NCBI GenBank assembly: GCA_002690455.1
Contig: NZET01000014.1
Coordinates: forward strand, 1,293 to 55,497
Length of the DNA: 54,205 bases
Reading direction: 5' to 3'
Origin: Kiloniella sp.
GTDB taxonomy: Bacteria > Pseudomonadota > Alphaproteobacteria > UBA7985
Part shown: piece by piece, positions 35,336-44,173 of the stretch
Position numbering within the stretch: the first letter of the stretch is position 1
Layout of the letters: each line of letters begins with the position of its first letter
The notes under the pieces: model-generated
The model's database searches: none
The model's input: the letters and a program-made list of their open reading frames with translations, nothing else
What the model was told of the DNA's origin: nothing
Program-made: the position numbers and the translations under genes

Positions 35336-36136
35336 TCAGGACTCCAGTGGTTTTAGGTCGCTTACCGCCCAGGCCGACGCCCGAGAAGCAACAAGGGAAA
35401 CGAGGGCATAGAGCCCAAGCGCAAGAATGATCATGAACACCACCGCCACCATCATGGTGTCAGTGCGAGCGTTGATCTTGAGTTCACGGAGGATGATGTA
35501 GCCAAGGCCATAAGCGCCGCCGACCTGCTGTCCCCCTACCAGCTCACCGATAAAGGCGCCGATGGGTGCAATGGCTGCGGCAGACTTCAGCCCGTTCAGC
35601 CCACCGGGCAGCGCCAGTGGCAGGGAGGTCGTGCGCAGCAGCTGCCAGCGGTTGGCGCCGAACACCCGGGCTGCGTCAATGATGTCGCGATCGACGGCGC
35701 GAAGCGCACCCCAGAAGGCCATAGTGACCGGAAAAAAAAGAATAAGGGTCGTCATCGCGACCTTGGGCGCCAAACCCCAGCCAAGCCACTGCACAAGGAG
35801 CGGCGCGAGCGCAAACACCGGTATGGCTTGTGAGATGACCAACAATGGCAGCAACCAGAACCGCAGTCCGCGGGAGAGCGCTAGCAGGATCGTCAGCCAT
35901 AGGCCCAGCATCGCGCCGATCACCAGTCCCAATACCACTGTGACCAGGGTCACTCGAAACCCCTTGATGAAATAGCTAGGGTTTTCGGCCAAAGCGGACC
36001 AGACAAGATCCGGGGAAGGCAGGAGAAACCGGCCCTTGCCCGTCGCCGCATGAATTGCCAGCGCCGCAAGCCACCAAAGACTGAGAAATCCAACAGATAA
36101 GACGAGCGGTCGTGCCGCCCTTAGTGCTTTCACCAC
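35336..36136 (-). CDS. thiX: ThiX-like ABC transporter permease
   Basis: A 266-residue BPD-type permease with about six membrane segments and the EAA-type cytoplasmic loop (DAARVFGANRWQLLRTTSLP, then G-I/L segment LPGGLNGLKSAAAIAP). It should form the channel for the ThiY-like binding protein. It begins with GTG (36136 or the next GTG three bases later), and the start region forms part of the closing helix of the TPP riboswitch. The family also transports nitrate, taurine and sulfonates, but the riboswitch argues for thiamine precursors. Confidence 0.88.
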   Translation of the reverse strand: MVKALRAARPLVLSVGFLSLWWLAALAIHAATGKGRFLLPSPDLVWSALAENPSYFIKGFRVTLVTVVLGLVIGAMLGLWLTILLALSRGLRFWLLPLLVISQAIPVFALAPLLVQWLGWGLAPKVAMTTLILFFPVTMAFWGALRAVDRDIIDAARVFGANRWQLLRTTSLPLALPGGLNGLKSAAAIAPIGAFIGELVGGQQVGGAYGLGYIILRELKINARTDTMMVAVVFMIILALGLYALVSLVASRASAWAVSDLKPLES

Positions 36137-36230
36137 GCTCCCTCCGCGAGTCCGAACTCGATCAGGTGTTTAGGGTCGCGGCGCACCGCCTCTCAGCACT
36201 TTCCTGTGTGGGAAGTGCTCCCCTGCGTCT
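36135..36230 (-). promoter_or_regulatory. TPP (THI-box) riboswitch
   Basis: In the minus direction the conserved elements occur in order: GGGGAGC, the P3 stem GCACTTCC/GGAAAGTGC, TGAGAGG, ACCC, then ACCTGATC, a perfect GAGT-TCGG-ACTC hairpin, GCG and GAGGGAG. ACGC (36228-36225) and GCGT (36138-36135) can form the closing helix. The 3' end GGAGGGAG is also the only Shine-Dalgarno for thiX, and the closing helix includes the first bases of its GTG. TPP binding should therefore block translation directly; no terminator is seen. Confidence 0.95.
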
Positions 36231-36339
36231 ATTACACCTTTGGTAAACCAGACCGATGCGAATGCAAAACGTTAGTTGCTCCGACGTCACGCAAACTTCA
36301 TGTGCGTTTCTGTCAGATAAAGCGTAGAGAGGGGCATGA

Positions 36340-36903
36340 ATGAACCTGCGAGGAAGCCTCCTGATGCGGTTGCAAATGTTCGCTCGGATCACTTTCGGTC
36401 TGTGGTGCCTGCTCGCCGTGGGTCTGCTGCCCCCGGTTCAGGCACAATCTACCGCCCAACTGCCCGAAGGCGTGGAACCCATGGCCTTTGGCATGGATAT
36501 TCTCACCATCACCACAGAGAACGGGCGCTTTGTCTTCGACATCGAAGTCGCAACCACGCCCCAACAGCACGCGCGCGGGCTCATGTACCGGCCGGTTCTG
36601 GGCGTGAGCAAAGGCATGCTCTTCATATTTCAACGAGAACAGATGCAGGCGTTCTGGATGGCAAACACACTCATCCCTTTGGATATGATTTTCATCAGCG
36701 CGGACGCGAAGCTGGTCAGTATCCAGCGGGAGGCCACGCCCCTGTCGCGAACGTCCAGGCCGTCTGAAGGCCCGGCCCGCTTCGTGCTGGAAATCGATGG
36801 CGGGGAAGCGGCAGCACTTGGGATCGATGCAGACACCCTGTTTGAGTTTGGCCCTAAAACGATCGACTACCTCGAACGTCTCGACGCGCTAATGGCCAAC
36901 TAG
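36340..36903 (+). CDS. Secreted DUF192 protein
   Basis: A 187-residue protein of the DUF192 family, small beta-barrel proteins of unknown function common in Gram-negatives. A signal peptide (about 1-35, ending VQAQ) is followed by the conserved block EVATTPQQHARGLMYR, GMLFIF, FWMANTLIPLDMIFI and VLEIDGGEAAALGI. The ATG at 36340 has AGAGAGGGG upstream; Met at residue 9 or 13 would still leave a signal peptide. It converges on the nitronate monooxygenase gene with a 15-bp overlap. Confidence 0.9.
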   Translation: MNLRGSLLMRLQMFARITFGLWCLLAVGLLPPVQAQSTAQLPEGVEPMAFGMDILTITTENGRFVFDIEVATTPQQHARGLMYRPVLGVSKGMLFIFQREQMQAFWMANTLIPLDMIFISADAKLVSIQREATPLSRTSRPSEGPARFVLEIDGGEAAALGIDADTLFEFGPKTIDYLERLDALMAN

Positions 36904-37863
36904 GTGGGCTCGGGCGGCGGCGTACTCGGCCTTCAATGTATCGATCACCTCCGCCACCGGGCCGGCTTCGGTGATGTTCCCGACTCCTTGGCCTGCGCCC
37001 CAGATATCCCGCCAGGCCTTGGCTTTTGTGTTTCCACCTGAGCCAAAATTCATCTTCGACTTATCGGCCACGGGCAAATTGCGGGGGTCCAGACCGGCCC
37101 TTTCAACCGACTTGGACAGATAGTTGCCCGCAACCCCAGTGAACAGGTTCGTGTAAACAACATCCTTTGCGGCAGAATCGACGATCATCTGCTTGTAGTC
37201 CGGGTCGGCCTGCGCCTCCTCGGTGGCGATGAAGCGGGTGCCGATGTAGGCAAAGTCAGCGCCCATCGCCTGCGCTGCCAGCACGGCATCGCCAGAGGAG
37301 ATTGCCCCGGACAGCGCAACGGGTCCGTCGAAGAAACTGCGGATCTCGCGAATGAGCGCGAAGGGCGAAAGCATGCCAGCGTGTCCGCCCGCACCTGCGG
37401 CAACACAGATAAGGCCATCCACCCCCTGCTCCAGCGCTTTCTGAGCATGCCGAATAGAGATAATGTCATGCATAATGATACCACCGTAGGAGTGCACCGC
37501 CTGCACCACCTCTTTGGGTGGATTGAGCGAAGTGATCACCACCGGCACCTGGTATTTGACGCACATCTGGACGTCGTGCTCTAGCCGGTTATTCGATGGA
37601 TGACAAATCTGATTGACCGCAAAAGGCGCAGCGGGGCGGTCTGGATTGGCTGCGTTAAAGGCGTCCAACTCCTCAGTGATCCGAGCAAGCCACTCATCCA
37701 AGGTGGCCTCTGGGCGTGCATTGAGTGCCGGAAACGACCCAACGACGCCGTTCTTGCATTGCTCAAGAACCAGATCCGGGTTTGAAATGATAAACAGCGG
37801 TGCGCCGATCACAGGAAAGTCTCTTAGTCGTTGCCGGAGATCGACAGGCAATGGTTCACCCAT
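36889..37863 (-). CDS. Nitronate monooxygenase (2-nitropropane dioxygenase family)
   Basis: A 324-residue FMN-dependent TIM barrel protein. NMO enzymes oxidise toxic alkyl nitronates such as propionate 3-nitronate. The family blocks are PVIGAPLFIISNPDLV, IICVAAGAGGHAG-type (LICVAAGAGGHAG, FMN phosphate and catalytic loop), PVALSGAISSGDAVLAAQAMGA as separate parts and ADFAYIGTRFIAT. GAGGAGG lies nine bases before the ATG. It is divergent from the iron alcohol dehydrogenase across 90 bp. Some relatives act as enoyl reductases, so the substrate is not certain. Confidence 0.9.
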   Translation of the reverse strand: MGEPLPVDLRQRLRDFPVIGAPLFIISNPDLVLEQCKNGVVGSFPALNARPEATLDEWLARITEELDAFNAANPDRPAAPFAVNQICHPSNNRLEHDVQMCVKYQVPVVITSLNPPKEVVQAVHSYGGIIMHDIISIRHAQKALEQGVDGLICVAAGAGGHAGMLSPFALIREIRSFFDGPVALSGAISSGDAVLAAQAMGADFAYIGTRFIATEEAQADPDYKQMIVDSAAKDVVYTNLFTGVAGNYLSKSVERAGLDPRNLPVADKSKMNFGSGGNTKAKAWRDIWGAGQGVGNITEAGPVAEVIDTLKAEYAAARAHLVGH

Positions 37864-37953
37864 AGTATGGGGCCTCCTCGGGTATCGTCTATCGCGTACT
37901 GCGTGACATGTATCCGTTAAAAATTAAGCTCTAACAAACCGGGAGCAAGGTCG

Positions 37954-39129
37954 ATGTCAGTCTTTTCATTCCAGACCGTACCAAACCTGAGGTTCGGCGA
38001 GTCGGCGGCCGAAGCACTGGCGCCGATGGTCGAGGGTTACGGCGCTCGGCGGCTGATGCTGATTACCGACCCGGGCGTTGTCGGTGCCGGGCTGGTTGGA
38101 CCGGTAGTGGCTGGACTTGAGGCCCGTGGCCTGACCGTCGCAATTTACGACGACGTTGAAGCTGACCCGCCGGAAACTAAAGTCCTGTCCGCCGTTAAGG
38201 CCGCAAGAGATTTCAAGGCGGAGGCTATAGTCGGCTTTGGCGGTGGCAGTCCCATGGACACCGCCAAGCTGGTTGCTCTGCTCGTCCGCGCCCAGCAACC
38301 GCTGCGCGAGATGTACGGGGTCTCGCAAGTCGACCGCAGCCGTGTTCCTGGCGGGCGATTGCCACTGTTTCAGGTACCTACGACCGCCGGTACAGGTTCG
38401 GAGGTCACGCCGATCGCAATCGTGACCGTCGGTGCAGAAATGAAGCTCGGTGTTGTCGATCCCGTCCTCTATGCCGATGGTGCCGTGCTTGATCCGCGGC
38501 TGACATGCGGCCTGCCACCCCATGTCACGGCCCACACCGGTATCGATGCCATGGTTCACGCCATCGAAGCCTATACCAGCCGGGTTCGGAAAAACCCCAT
38601 CTCTGACAATCTTGCTCAGCAAGCACTCAAGCTGCTGGCCGGCGGCCTGCCCCGCGCCATGAAAGACGGCAGCGATCTGACAGCCCGGGGCGACATGCTG
38701 TTGGGGGCAATGCTGGCCGGACAGGCCTTTGCCAATGCGCCGGTTGCCGCGGTCCACGCGCTGGCCTATCCGATTGGCGCATTGTTTCACGTTCCCCACG
38801 GTCTCTCGAATACGCAAGTCCTGGCGCCCGTGCTGCGCTTCAATGCCGAAACCAGCCCCGCGCTCTACGCCGATCTGGCGGCGCTTCTGGTTCCTGAGGC
38901 GGCTGAACAAACCAAGAGCGATACGGCGCGCGCTGGAACTTTCATCGACTTCATGGTGCAACTGACGGCCGATTGCGGTGTTGACCCCAGCCTGCGTGCA
39001 GTTGGCATTTCCCACAATGATCTGCCGAAACTGGCCGAAGATGCAATGAAACAGACGCGTTTGCTGCAGAACAACCCAAGGGAGATGACGTACGAAGCCG
39101 CACTGGCGATCTATACCGCCGCCCTGTAG
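37954..39129 (+). CDS. Iron-containing alcohol dehydrogenase
   Basis: A 391-residue group III alcohol dehydrogenase. The NAD-binding N-terminal domain has GFGGGSPMDTAK and TTAGTGSEVTP. The metal site has D198 and H202 in HTGIDAMVHAIEAYTS, plus two later histidines in VHALAYPIGALFHVPHG. GGGAGCAAGG precedes the ATG. Substrates in this family range from ethanol and 1,2-propanediol to 4-hydroxybutyrate and maleylacetate; nothing here decides. Transcribed toward the MATE gene, 122 bp away. Confidence 0.93.
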   Translation: MSVFSFQTVPNLRFGESAAEALAPMVEGYGARRLMLITDPGVVGAGLVGPVVAGLEARGLTVAIYDDVEADPPETKVLSAVKAARDFKAEAIVGFGGGSPMDTAKLVALLVRAQQPLREMYGVSQVDRSRVPGGRLPLFQVPTTAGTGSEVTPIAIVTVGAEMKLGVVDPVLYADGAVLDPRLTCGLPPHVTAHTGIDAMVHAIEAYTSRVRKNPISDNLAQQALKLLAGGLPRAMKDGSDLTARGDMLLGAMLAGQAFANAPVAAVHALAYPIGALFHVPHGLSNTQVLAPVLRFNAETSPALYADLAALLVPEAAEQTKSDTARAGTFIDFMVQLTADCGVDPSLRAVGISHNDLPKLAEDAMKQTRLLQNNPREMTYEAALAIYTAAL

Positions 39130-39251
39130 CTGCCGAAGGCTTGCTGAATCATTGCAGCCGCCACGAATTCTCTGTTGTAACTCGAAGCCTGTAATCTACT
39201 TCTAGAGGTCAAGCAGGGCTATGCCCGCACCCCTCTTTTTCAGGACCACCC

Positions 39252-40811
39252 ATGACGGCGAAAGCGAATAAAACCTGGCCCGAGGCGGCGTCCACGGCCG
39301 CCAAACGCCGAGGCCCTGACCTGACCCAAGACCCCATCGGCCGCCTCTTGATTATGCTGGCCCTGCCCGCAGGGATCGGGTTCTTCTTCATGATCGCCTA
39401 CAATCTAGTCGACACGATCTGGGCGAACCAATATCCGGTCGCAGGAGAGGCTGCGAATGCTACCGGCGCTGCACTAGCGCGCTCTTTCGGTCCGTTCTTC
39501 CTGATGCAGGCCTTCTCTATCGGGCTGATGCAAGGGACAACCGCACTGGTCGCCAACGCACTAGGCGGCAAGGATCAGGACCGCGCGCGGCATATCGTTG
39601 CGCAGGCGATGATTGCAGGCGTTTTGGTTGGAATCTCGCTGTTCCTGTTTGCTGTTGCGTTCCCGGTGCCTGGTCGCGAAGGCACGGTTCTCGCGCTCTA
39701 CTACGACGTGTTGTCCGGCGGGAATGCAGAGGCAGTGCGCCTCGGACTGGCCTACATCTACCCCATTGTTTTTCTTGCTCCGGTGCTGATCGTGATTTCC
39801 GTGTTCAACGCCATCCTCAGCGCAAAAGGCGATTTCACTACCTTCGGTATCGTTCAGGTCGTAGCCTTTTTTGCCAACCTGATCCTCGACCCCATCCTTG
39901 TCTTTGGCGGCACGCCATTCAGCCTCTATGGCCTCAGCGTTGATCTACCGAACTTCCTGCCTGAATTGGGCGTGGCCGGCCTGGCTTGGGCGACCGTCTT
40001 TACACAGCTTGCAGGCGCTGCCGTGGTTATGATCGTGGCGCTCCGGACCGGGATCTTCGAGGGCTTGAAGCTGCGAGAATTCGTCCCGTTCTGGCCCCTG
40101 CTCAGCCAAGTGATCGGCCAAGGCGTTCCCGCCGCCGTGAACATGCTGCTGATTGCTGGCGGCTTCATCTCGATCCAGTTCTTCGTGCCTGAAATCGCCA
40201 AACAGGCCGGGAGCGTCCTCCTCGCAACCATGTCCCCGGCTGAGGCAGGTGAAGCAGCCGTCAACGGCTACATGAACGCTGCCCGGATCGAACAGCTCCT
40301 GCTGCTGCCTGTCATTGGGTTGGAACTGGCGCTGATCTCCATTGTCGGTAACAATCTCGGAGCCCGCAAGGAAGAGCGGATCTGGCGTGCTTACCGGTTG
40401 GCGCTGGTCAGTGCACTCGTCATCACTCTCATCGGTATGGTCATCCAATTTGCTGGTCACAGTCTGTTCCCATCTTGGATCAACAGGTCGGACGAAACCC
40501 TGCAGGTGTCATCGGGCATGCTGTCAGTTTCGGCCTTCCTTCTCCCTGCCTTTGCGCTGGTATTCATGAATTCCGGGACGCTGCAGGGCATGAAACGGCC
40601 GCTTTTCGCCATGCTCATCAATTGCGTCCGGCTGGTTGCTGGGCCGTTTATCGTCTACCTCCTGGTTGCGCGATTGGCGCCGGGTAACTTATTTGCCTTT
40701 TGGATCGGTTACGGTGCAGTGGCGTGGGGCTGTGGCCTGTTCGCCCTGTGGTATACTCCCGGACGCATGAAACGCGTCATCAGTCGGGAGTTTGCTACCC
40801 CGACCGCCTGA
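39252..40811 (+). CDS. MATE family efflux protein
   Basis: A 519-residue, roughly 12-helix multidrug and toxin extrusion (MATE) transporter, an antiporter driven by H+ or Na+. The first helix region has DPIGRLLIMLALPAGIGFFF and a conserved Asn-Asp pair (YNLVDTIW); the two halves (about 30-270 and 275-500) are repeats of one another. AGGA lies before the ATG. A stretch of about 30 non-membrane residues (EIAKQAGSVLLATMSPAEAG) sits between helices in the second half, longer than usual. The substrate is unknown. Its end overlaps the sequence upstream of ppk. Confidence 0.9.
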   Translation: MTAKANKTWPEAASTAAKRRGPDLTQDPIGRLLIMLALPAGIGFFFMIAYNLVDTIWANQYPVAGEAANATGAALARSFGPFFLMQAFSIGLMQGTTALVANALGGKDQDRARHIVAQAMIAGVLVGISLFLFAVAFPVPGREGTVLALYYDVLSGGNAEAVRLGLAYIYPIVFLAPVLIVISVFNAILSAKGDFTTFGIVQVVAFFANLILDPILVFGGTPFSLYGLSVDLPNFLPELGVAGLAWATVFTQLAGAAVVMIVALRTGIFEGLKLREFVPFWPLLSQVIGQGVPAAVNMLLIAGGFISIQFFVPEIAKQAGSVLLATMSPAEAGEAAVNGYMNAARIEQLLLLPVIGLELALISIVGNNLGARKEERIWRAYRLALVSALVITLIGMVIQFAGHSLFPSWINRSDETLQVSSGMLSVSAFLLPAFALVFMNSGTLQGMKRPLFAMLINCVRLVAGPFIVYLLVARLAPGNLFAFWIGYGAVAWGCGLFALWYTPGRMKRVISREFATPTA

Positions 40812-40839
40812 TAACCGCATTAACGGAGGGGGAAGCCAT

Positions 40840-43104
40840 ATGGACAAGCCATTGACAGCACCAGACCGCGACGATCTGGAACCCCTGCTGCTGGCTGAAC
40901 AGATCGGCATGGATGCACCTGAGCGCTTCATCAATCGGGAGATATCCTGGCTGGGATTCAATGAGCGCGTTCTCGCCGAAGCCCAACGCGAACAGCATCC
41001 GCTGTTGGAGCGCCTGCGCTTCGTCGCCATTTCGGCGACCAACCTCGAAGAATTCATCATGGTGCGCTTCGCCGGACTCAAGGCACAGGTCCGCGCGCGG
41101 ATGGACACTCACTCACCCGAGGGCCTGACCTCGGCTCAGCAGGTCGCCATGACCGCCGCACGGGTCCGTGACCTGCAGCTCCGCCAACTCGAAGTCTGGC
41201 ACGATTTGCGGAATGAGTTGAAGCAGCGAAATATCGATATTATCGACCGCAGCGAATTGTCTGACAGTGAACGTCAACACCTTGAAGAAACCTTTGAGAC
41301 TGAATGGCTGCCGGTGCTGACACCGATCTCGGTCGACCCTTCGCATCCGTTTCCCTTCATCCGGAATCTTGCGGTTTCCATGGTCATGGAACTGACCCGG
41401 CAAAGCGACAATCGCCGCTTCACCGGCCTGCTGATGATCCCGTCAGATATGCCCGGTTTCATCCGACTGCCCCGCAACCCAAAGGGGCATTCGCGCATCG
41501 TTCCCGCGGCCGAGGTCCTTCACATCTACCTCGACCATTTGTTCCCCGGGTTCCGGGTCGAAAATCCCGGGTTTTTCCAACTGTTCCGCGACAGTGACAT
41601 TGAGCTTGCGGAAGAGGCCGAAGATCTCGTTCGGCTGTTTGAAACCGCCCTCAAGCGGCGAACGCGGGGTGACTCGGTTTCGATCAACGTTGACGACCGT
41701 GTGCCTGATCATCTGGTGACTGCACTGCTTGAAGAATTTGGGCTTGAACAAGAGGACTGCGTTCGCATGGGCCGCGATATCAACCTCGCTCAGCTCAGCG
41801 AAATCTGCGACATCGACCGTCCTGAGCTCAAATTCCAGCCCTACGAACCCCGCTACCCCGACCGCGTGCGTGACTTCGACGGCGACTGCTTCGCCGCGAT
41901 CCGGGCTAAGGATTTTGTCATCCACCATCCGTTCGAGAGCTTCGACGTGGTGGTGCGTTTCCTCCATCAAGCCGCCGCTGACCCCGATGTTGTGGCAATC
42001 AAGCAGACGCTCTATCGGACATCGAACGATAGCCCGATCATCTCGGCGCTCAAGCAAGCGGCTGAAGCCGGCAAATCGGTTACTGCGCTGGTCGAACTCA
42101 AGGCTCGCTTCGACGAAGAAGCCAACATCCGCTGGGCGCGGGACATGGAACGCGCAGGCGTACAAGTCGTCTATGGCTTCCTCGAACTGAAGACCCACGC
42201 CAAGGTCAGTCTCGTGGCGCGCCGGGAAGCCGGGGGTATGCGCACCTACTGCCACTTCGGCACTGGCAACTACCACCCAATCACCGCGCGCATCTACACG
42301 GATTTGTCTTACTTCACCGATGATGTCGAATTCGCGCAGGATGCAGGGCGGCTGTTTAACTATATGACCTCCTACGCCGTCCCATCAGCGATGAACCGGC
42401 TTTCGCTGGCGCCACTGAATATGCGCGAAACGCTGATGGACGCGATTAACGGGGAGACTGCTGCTGCGCGGGCGGGTGAGCCGTCCGGGATCTGGGCAAA
42501 AATGAATTCTCTGGTCGATCCGGAGATCATTGACGCCCTCTATGTCGCCTCTCAGGCCGGTGTGAAGATCGAGCTGGTCATCAGGGGCATCTGCTGCCTG
42601 CGACCAGGGATCAAAGGGCTTTCGGAAACCATCTCCGTCACCTCTATCATCGGTCGTTTCCTGGAACACTCCCGCATCTGTTGCTTTGCGAACGGCGCGA
42701 CCCTGCCGTCACGCCAAGCGCGCGTGTTCATTTCCTCGGCTGACTGGATGCCACGCAACATAAACCGACGGGTCGAAACCCTAATCCCAATCCTCAATGA
42801 AACCGTGCACCAGCAGATTCTCGACGAGATCATGATGACTAATCTGCGGGATACCGCTAACACATGGGTCCTGCGGTCCGACGGCAGTTATGTCCATCGC
42901 ACAGCCGAAGCCTCGAAGTCCATTTCCAGCCATCAATATTTCATGGAAAATCCAAGCCTGTCCGGGCGAGGGCGCGCTGGCAGCAGCGGAAAGGGAAAGG
43001 GCAAAGGAAAGATAAAGGGCAAAAATAAAGTTAAGAACAACATCAAGCCCAACCTCGCCAACCAAACAGGGGCCGAAGTCAAAACAAGGGGCATGGGCAC
43101 CTGA
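40840..43104 (+). CDS. ppk: Polyphosphate kinase 1
   Basis: A 754-residue PPK1, making polyphosphate from ATP. The N domain opens with ERFINREISWLGFNERVL; the catalytic domains contain IKQTLYRTSNDSP, VELKARFDEEANI and the phosphorylated histidine H472 in CHFGTGNYHPITARIYTD, followed by RGICCLRPGIKG and RFLEHSRI. The last 50 residues form a Gly/Lys-rich low-complexity tail (SGKGKGKGKIKGKNK), absent from typical PPK1. The ATG at 40840 was chosen for the GGAGGGGG before it. ppx follows by 20 bases. Confidence 0.97.
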   Translation: MDKPLTAPDRDDLEPLLLAEQIGMDAPERFINREISWLGFNERVLAEAQREQHPLLERLRFVAISATNLEEFIMVRFAGLKAQVRARMDTHSPEGLTSAQQVAMTAARVRDLQLRQLEVWHDLRNELKQRNIDIIDRSELSDSERQHLEETFETEWLPVLTPISVDPSHPFPFIRNLAVSMVMELTRQSDNRRFTGLLMIPSDMPGFIRLPRNPKGHSRIVPAAEVLHIYLDHLFPGFRVENPGFFQLFRDSDIELAEEAEDLVRLFETALKRRTRGDSVSINVDDRVPDHLVTALLEEFGLEQEDCVRMGRDINLAQLSEICDIDRPELKFQPYEPRYPDRVRDFDGDCFAAIRAKDFVIHHPFESFDVVVRFLHQAAADPDVVAIKQTLYRTSNDSPIISALKQAAEAGKSVTALVELKARFDEEANIRWARDMERAGVQVVYGFLELKTHAKVSLVARREAGGMRTYCHFGTGNYHPITARIYTDLSYFTDDVEFAQDAGRLFNYMTSYAVPSAMNRLSLAPLNMRETLMDAINGETAAARAGEPSGIWAKMNSLVDPEIIDALYVASQAGVKIELVIRGICCLRPGIKGLSETISVTSIIGRFLEHSRICCFANGATLPSRQARVFISSADWMPRNINRRVETLIPILNETVHQQILDEIMMTNLRDTANTWVLRSDGSYVHRTAEASKSISSHQYFMENPSLSGRGRAGSSGKGKGKGKIKGKNKVKNNIKPNLANQTGAEVKTRGMGT

Positions 43105-43124
43105 ACAGGAGCTCATGAGGACCA

Positions 43125-44123
43125 GTGCGCATCGCCGAACACCATAGCGTCCCGCCTCTGGGTGTGCTGGACATCGGGTCCAACACTGTCCGGTTGGTCC
43201 TGTTCCGAAAGCAAAGCATAGACCTGGAACCCCGCTGGTCCAACTGGCGTGAGGTGTTTAATATGCGCGAGCCCTGCCGACTGGGCCACGGATTGGCGGC
43301 AACCGGCGAGATGCAAGCGGCAAACCTTGCTCACGCATGCCGCGCCATTCGTGACTTCCGGCGCGCCCTGGCCAAGGAGGCCCCCAACGCCTACATCGAC
43401 GTGCTCGCTACTGCGGCTGTGCGTGATGCCCGCAACGCCGACCGTCTAATCAACCTGATCGCCCGCGCCTTCGGCGCGCCACCACGGGTTCTGACCGGAG
43501 AAGAAGAAGCCTACTACGCCACGCTTGGGGTGCAGTTTGGCGCGCCACAGGCTAGCGGCCTGTTCGCCGATCTTGGCGGAGGTTCACTGGAACTCAGCCG
43601 AGGTGAGGATTCATCCATGACGTCGCTGCCACTGGGGGTACTGCGACTGCTTGAACAGTCAGGCGGCAAACACCAACGCGCACGGAAACTTATCCGTGAG
43701 TCGCTGAAGCGTGTGGATTTCCTCCACGAGTGCGAGGATGAAACCCTGCATCTTGTCGGGGGGTCGTGGCGGGCCATGGCTACCCTGCACCGCCTGATCC
43801 AGCGCGAGCCCCTGCCGCAGTTGATCGAAGGCTATGGCCTCAAGGGTCGCAAGGCTCGCCGTTTCGCTGCGCAAATCATCAGGGAAAAACCAGACCGCAT
43901 GCGCCCCTACATCCGGCGACCGGACCGTGCCGACACACTGCCCTACGCCGCCTTGGTACTCCGCCGGCTGATCCGACAAAGCAAGGTGTCTCATGTACGC
44001 TTTTCCCAATATGGAATCCGAGAAGGCCTGCTGGTCGACTGGGTCCGGCAAGAGCGGTTCAACGTCACTCACGATGACCGTCAGTTCACCCTAAACCTTG
44101 ACGAACCGCCCGGTACGCGTTGA
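43125..44123 (+). CDS. ppx: Exopolyphosphatase, Ppx/GppA family
   Basis: A 332-residue ASKHA-fold phosphatase that removes phosphate from polyphosphate or pppGpp. Family motifs: GVLDIGSNTVRLVLF (phosphate 1), VLATAAVRDARNADRLI, VLTGEEEAYYATLGV and LFADLGGGSLELSR (phosphate 2). It is the short form, lacking the C-terminal HD-like domain of E. coli Ppx. It starts with GTG, preceded by GAGGA. Coupled with ppk it sets the polyphosphate level. Confidence 0.94.
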   Translation: MRIAEHHSVPPLGVLDIGSNTVRLVLFRKQSIDLEPRWSNWREVFNMREPCRLGHGLAATGEMQAANLAHACRAIRDFRRALAKEAPNAYIDVLATAAVRDARNADRLINLIARAFGAPPRVLTGEEEAYYATLGVQFGAPQASGLFADLGGGSLELSRGEDSSMTSLPLGVLRLLEQSGGKHQRARKLIRESLKRVDFLHECEDETLHLVGGSWRAMATLHRLIQREPLPQLIEGYGLKGRKARRFAAQIIREKPDRMRPYIRRPDRADTLPYAALVLRRLIRQSKVSHVRFSQYGIREGLLVDWVRQERFNVTHDDRQFTLNLDEPPGTR

Positions 44124-44173
44124 CCGACGAGGAAATCGCTCGCGCTAAGCCTGACGCGCGGTTGGTTCGAGCA

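Noticed and set aside
37966-39015. 349-codon minus-strand open frame
   Set aside because: Antisense to the complete iron alcohol dehydrogenase gene, with no domain or ribosome-binding site.
41443-42276. 277-codon minus-strand open frame
   Set aside because: Antisense to the catalytic core of ppk; no recognisable protein features.
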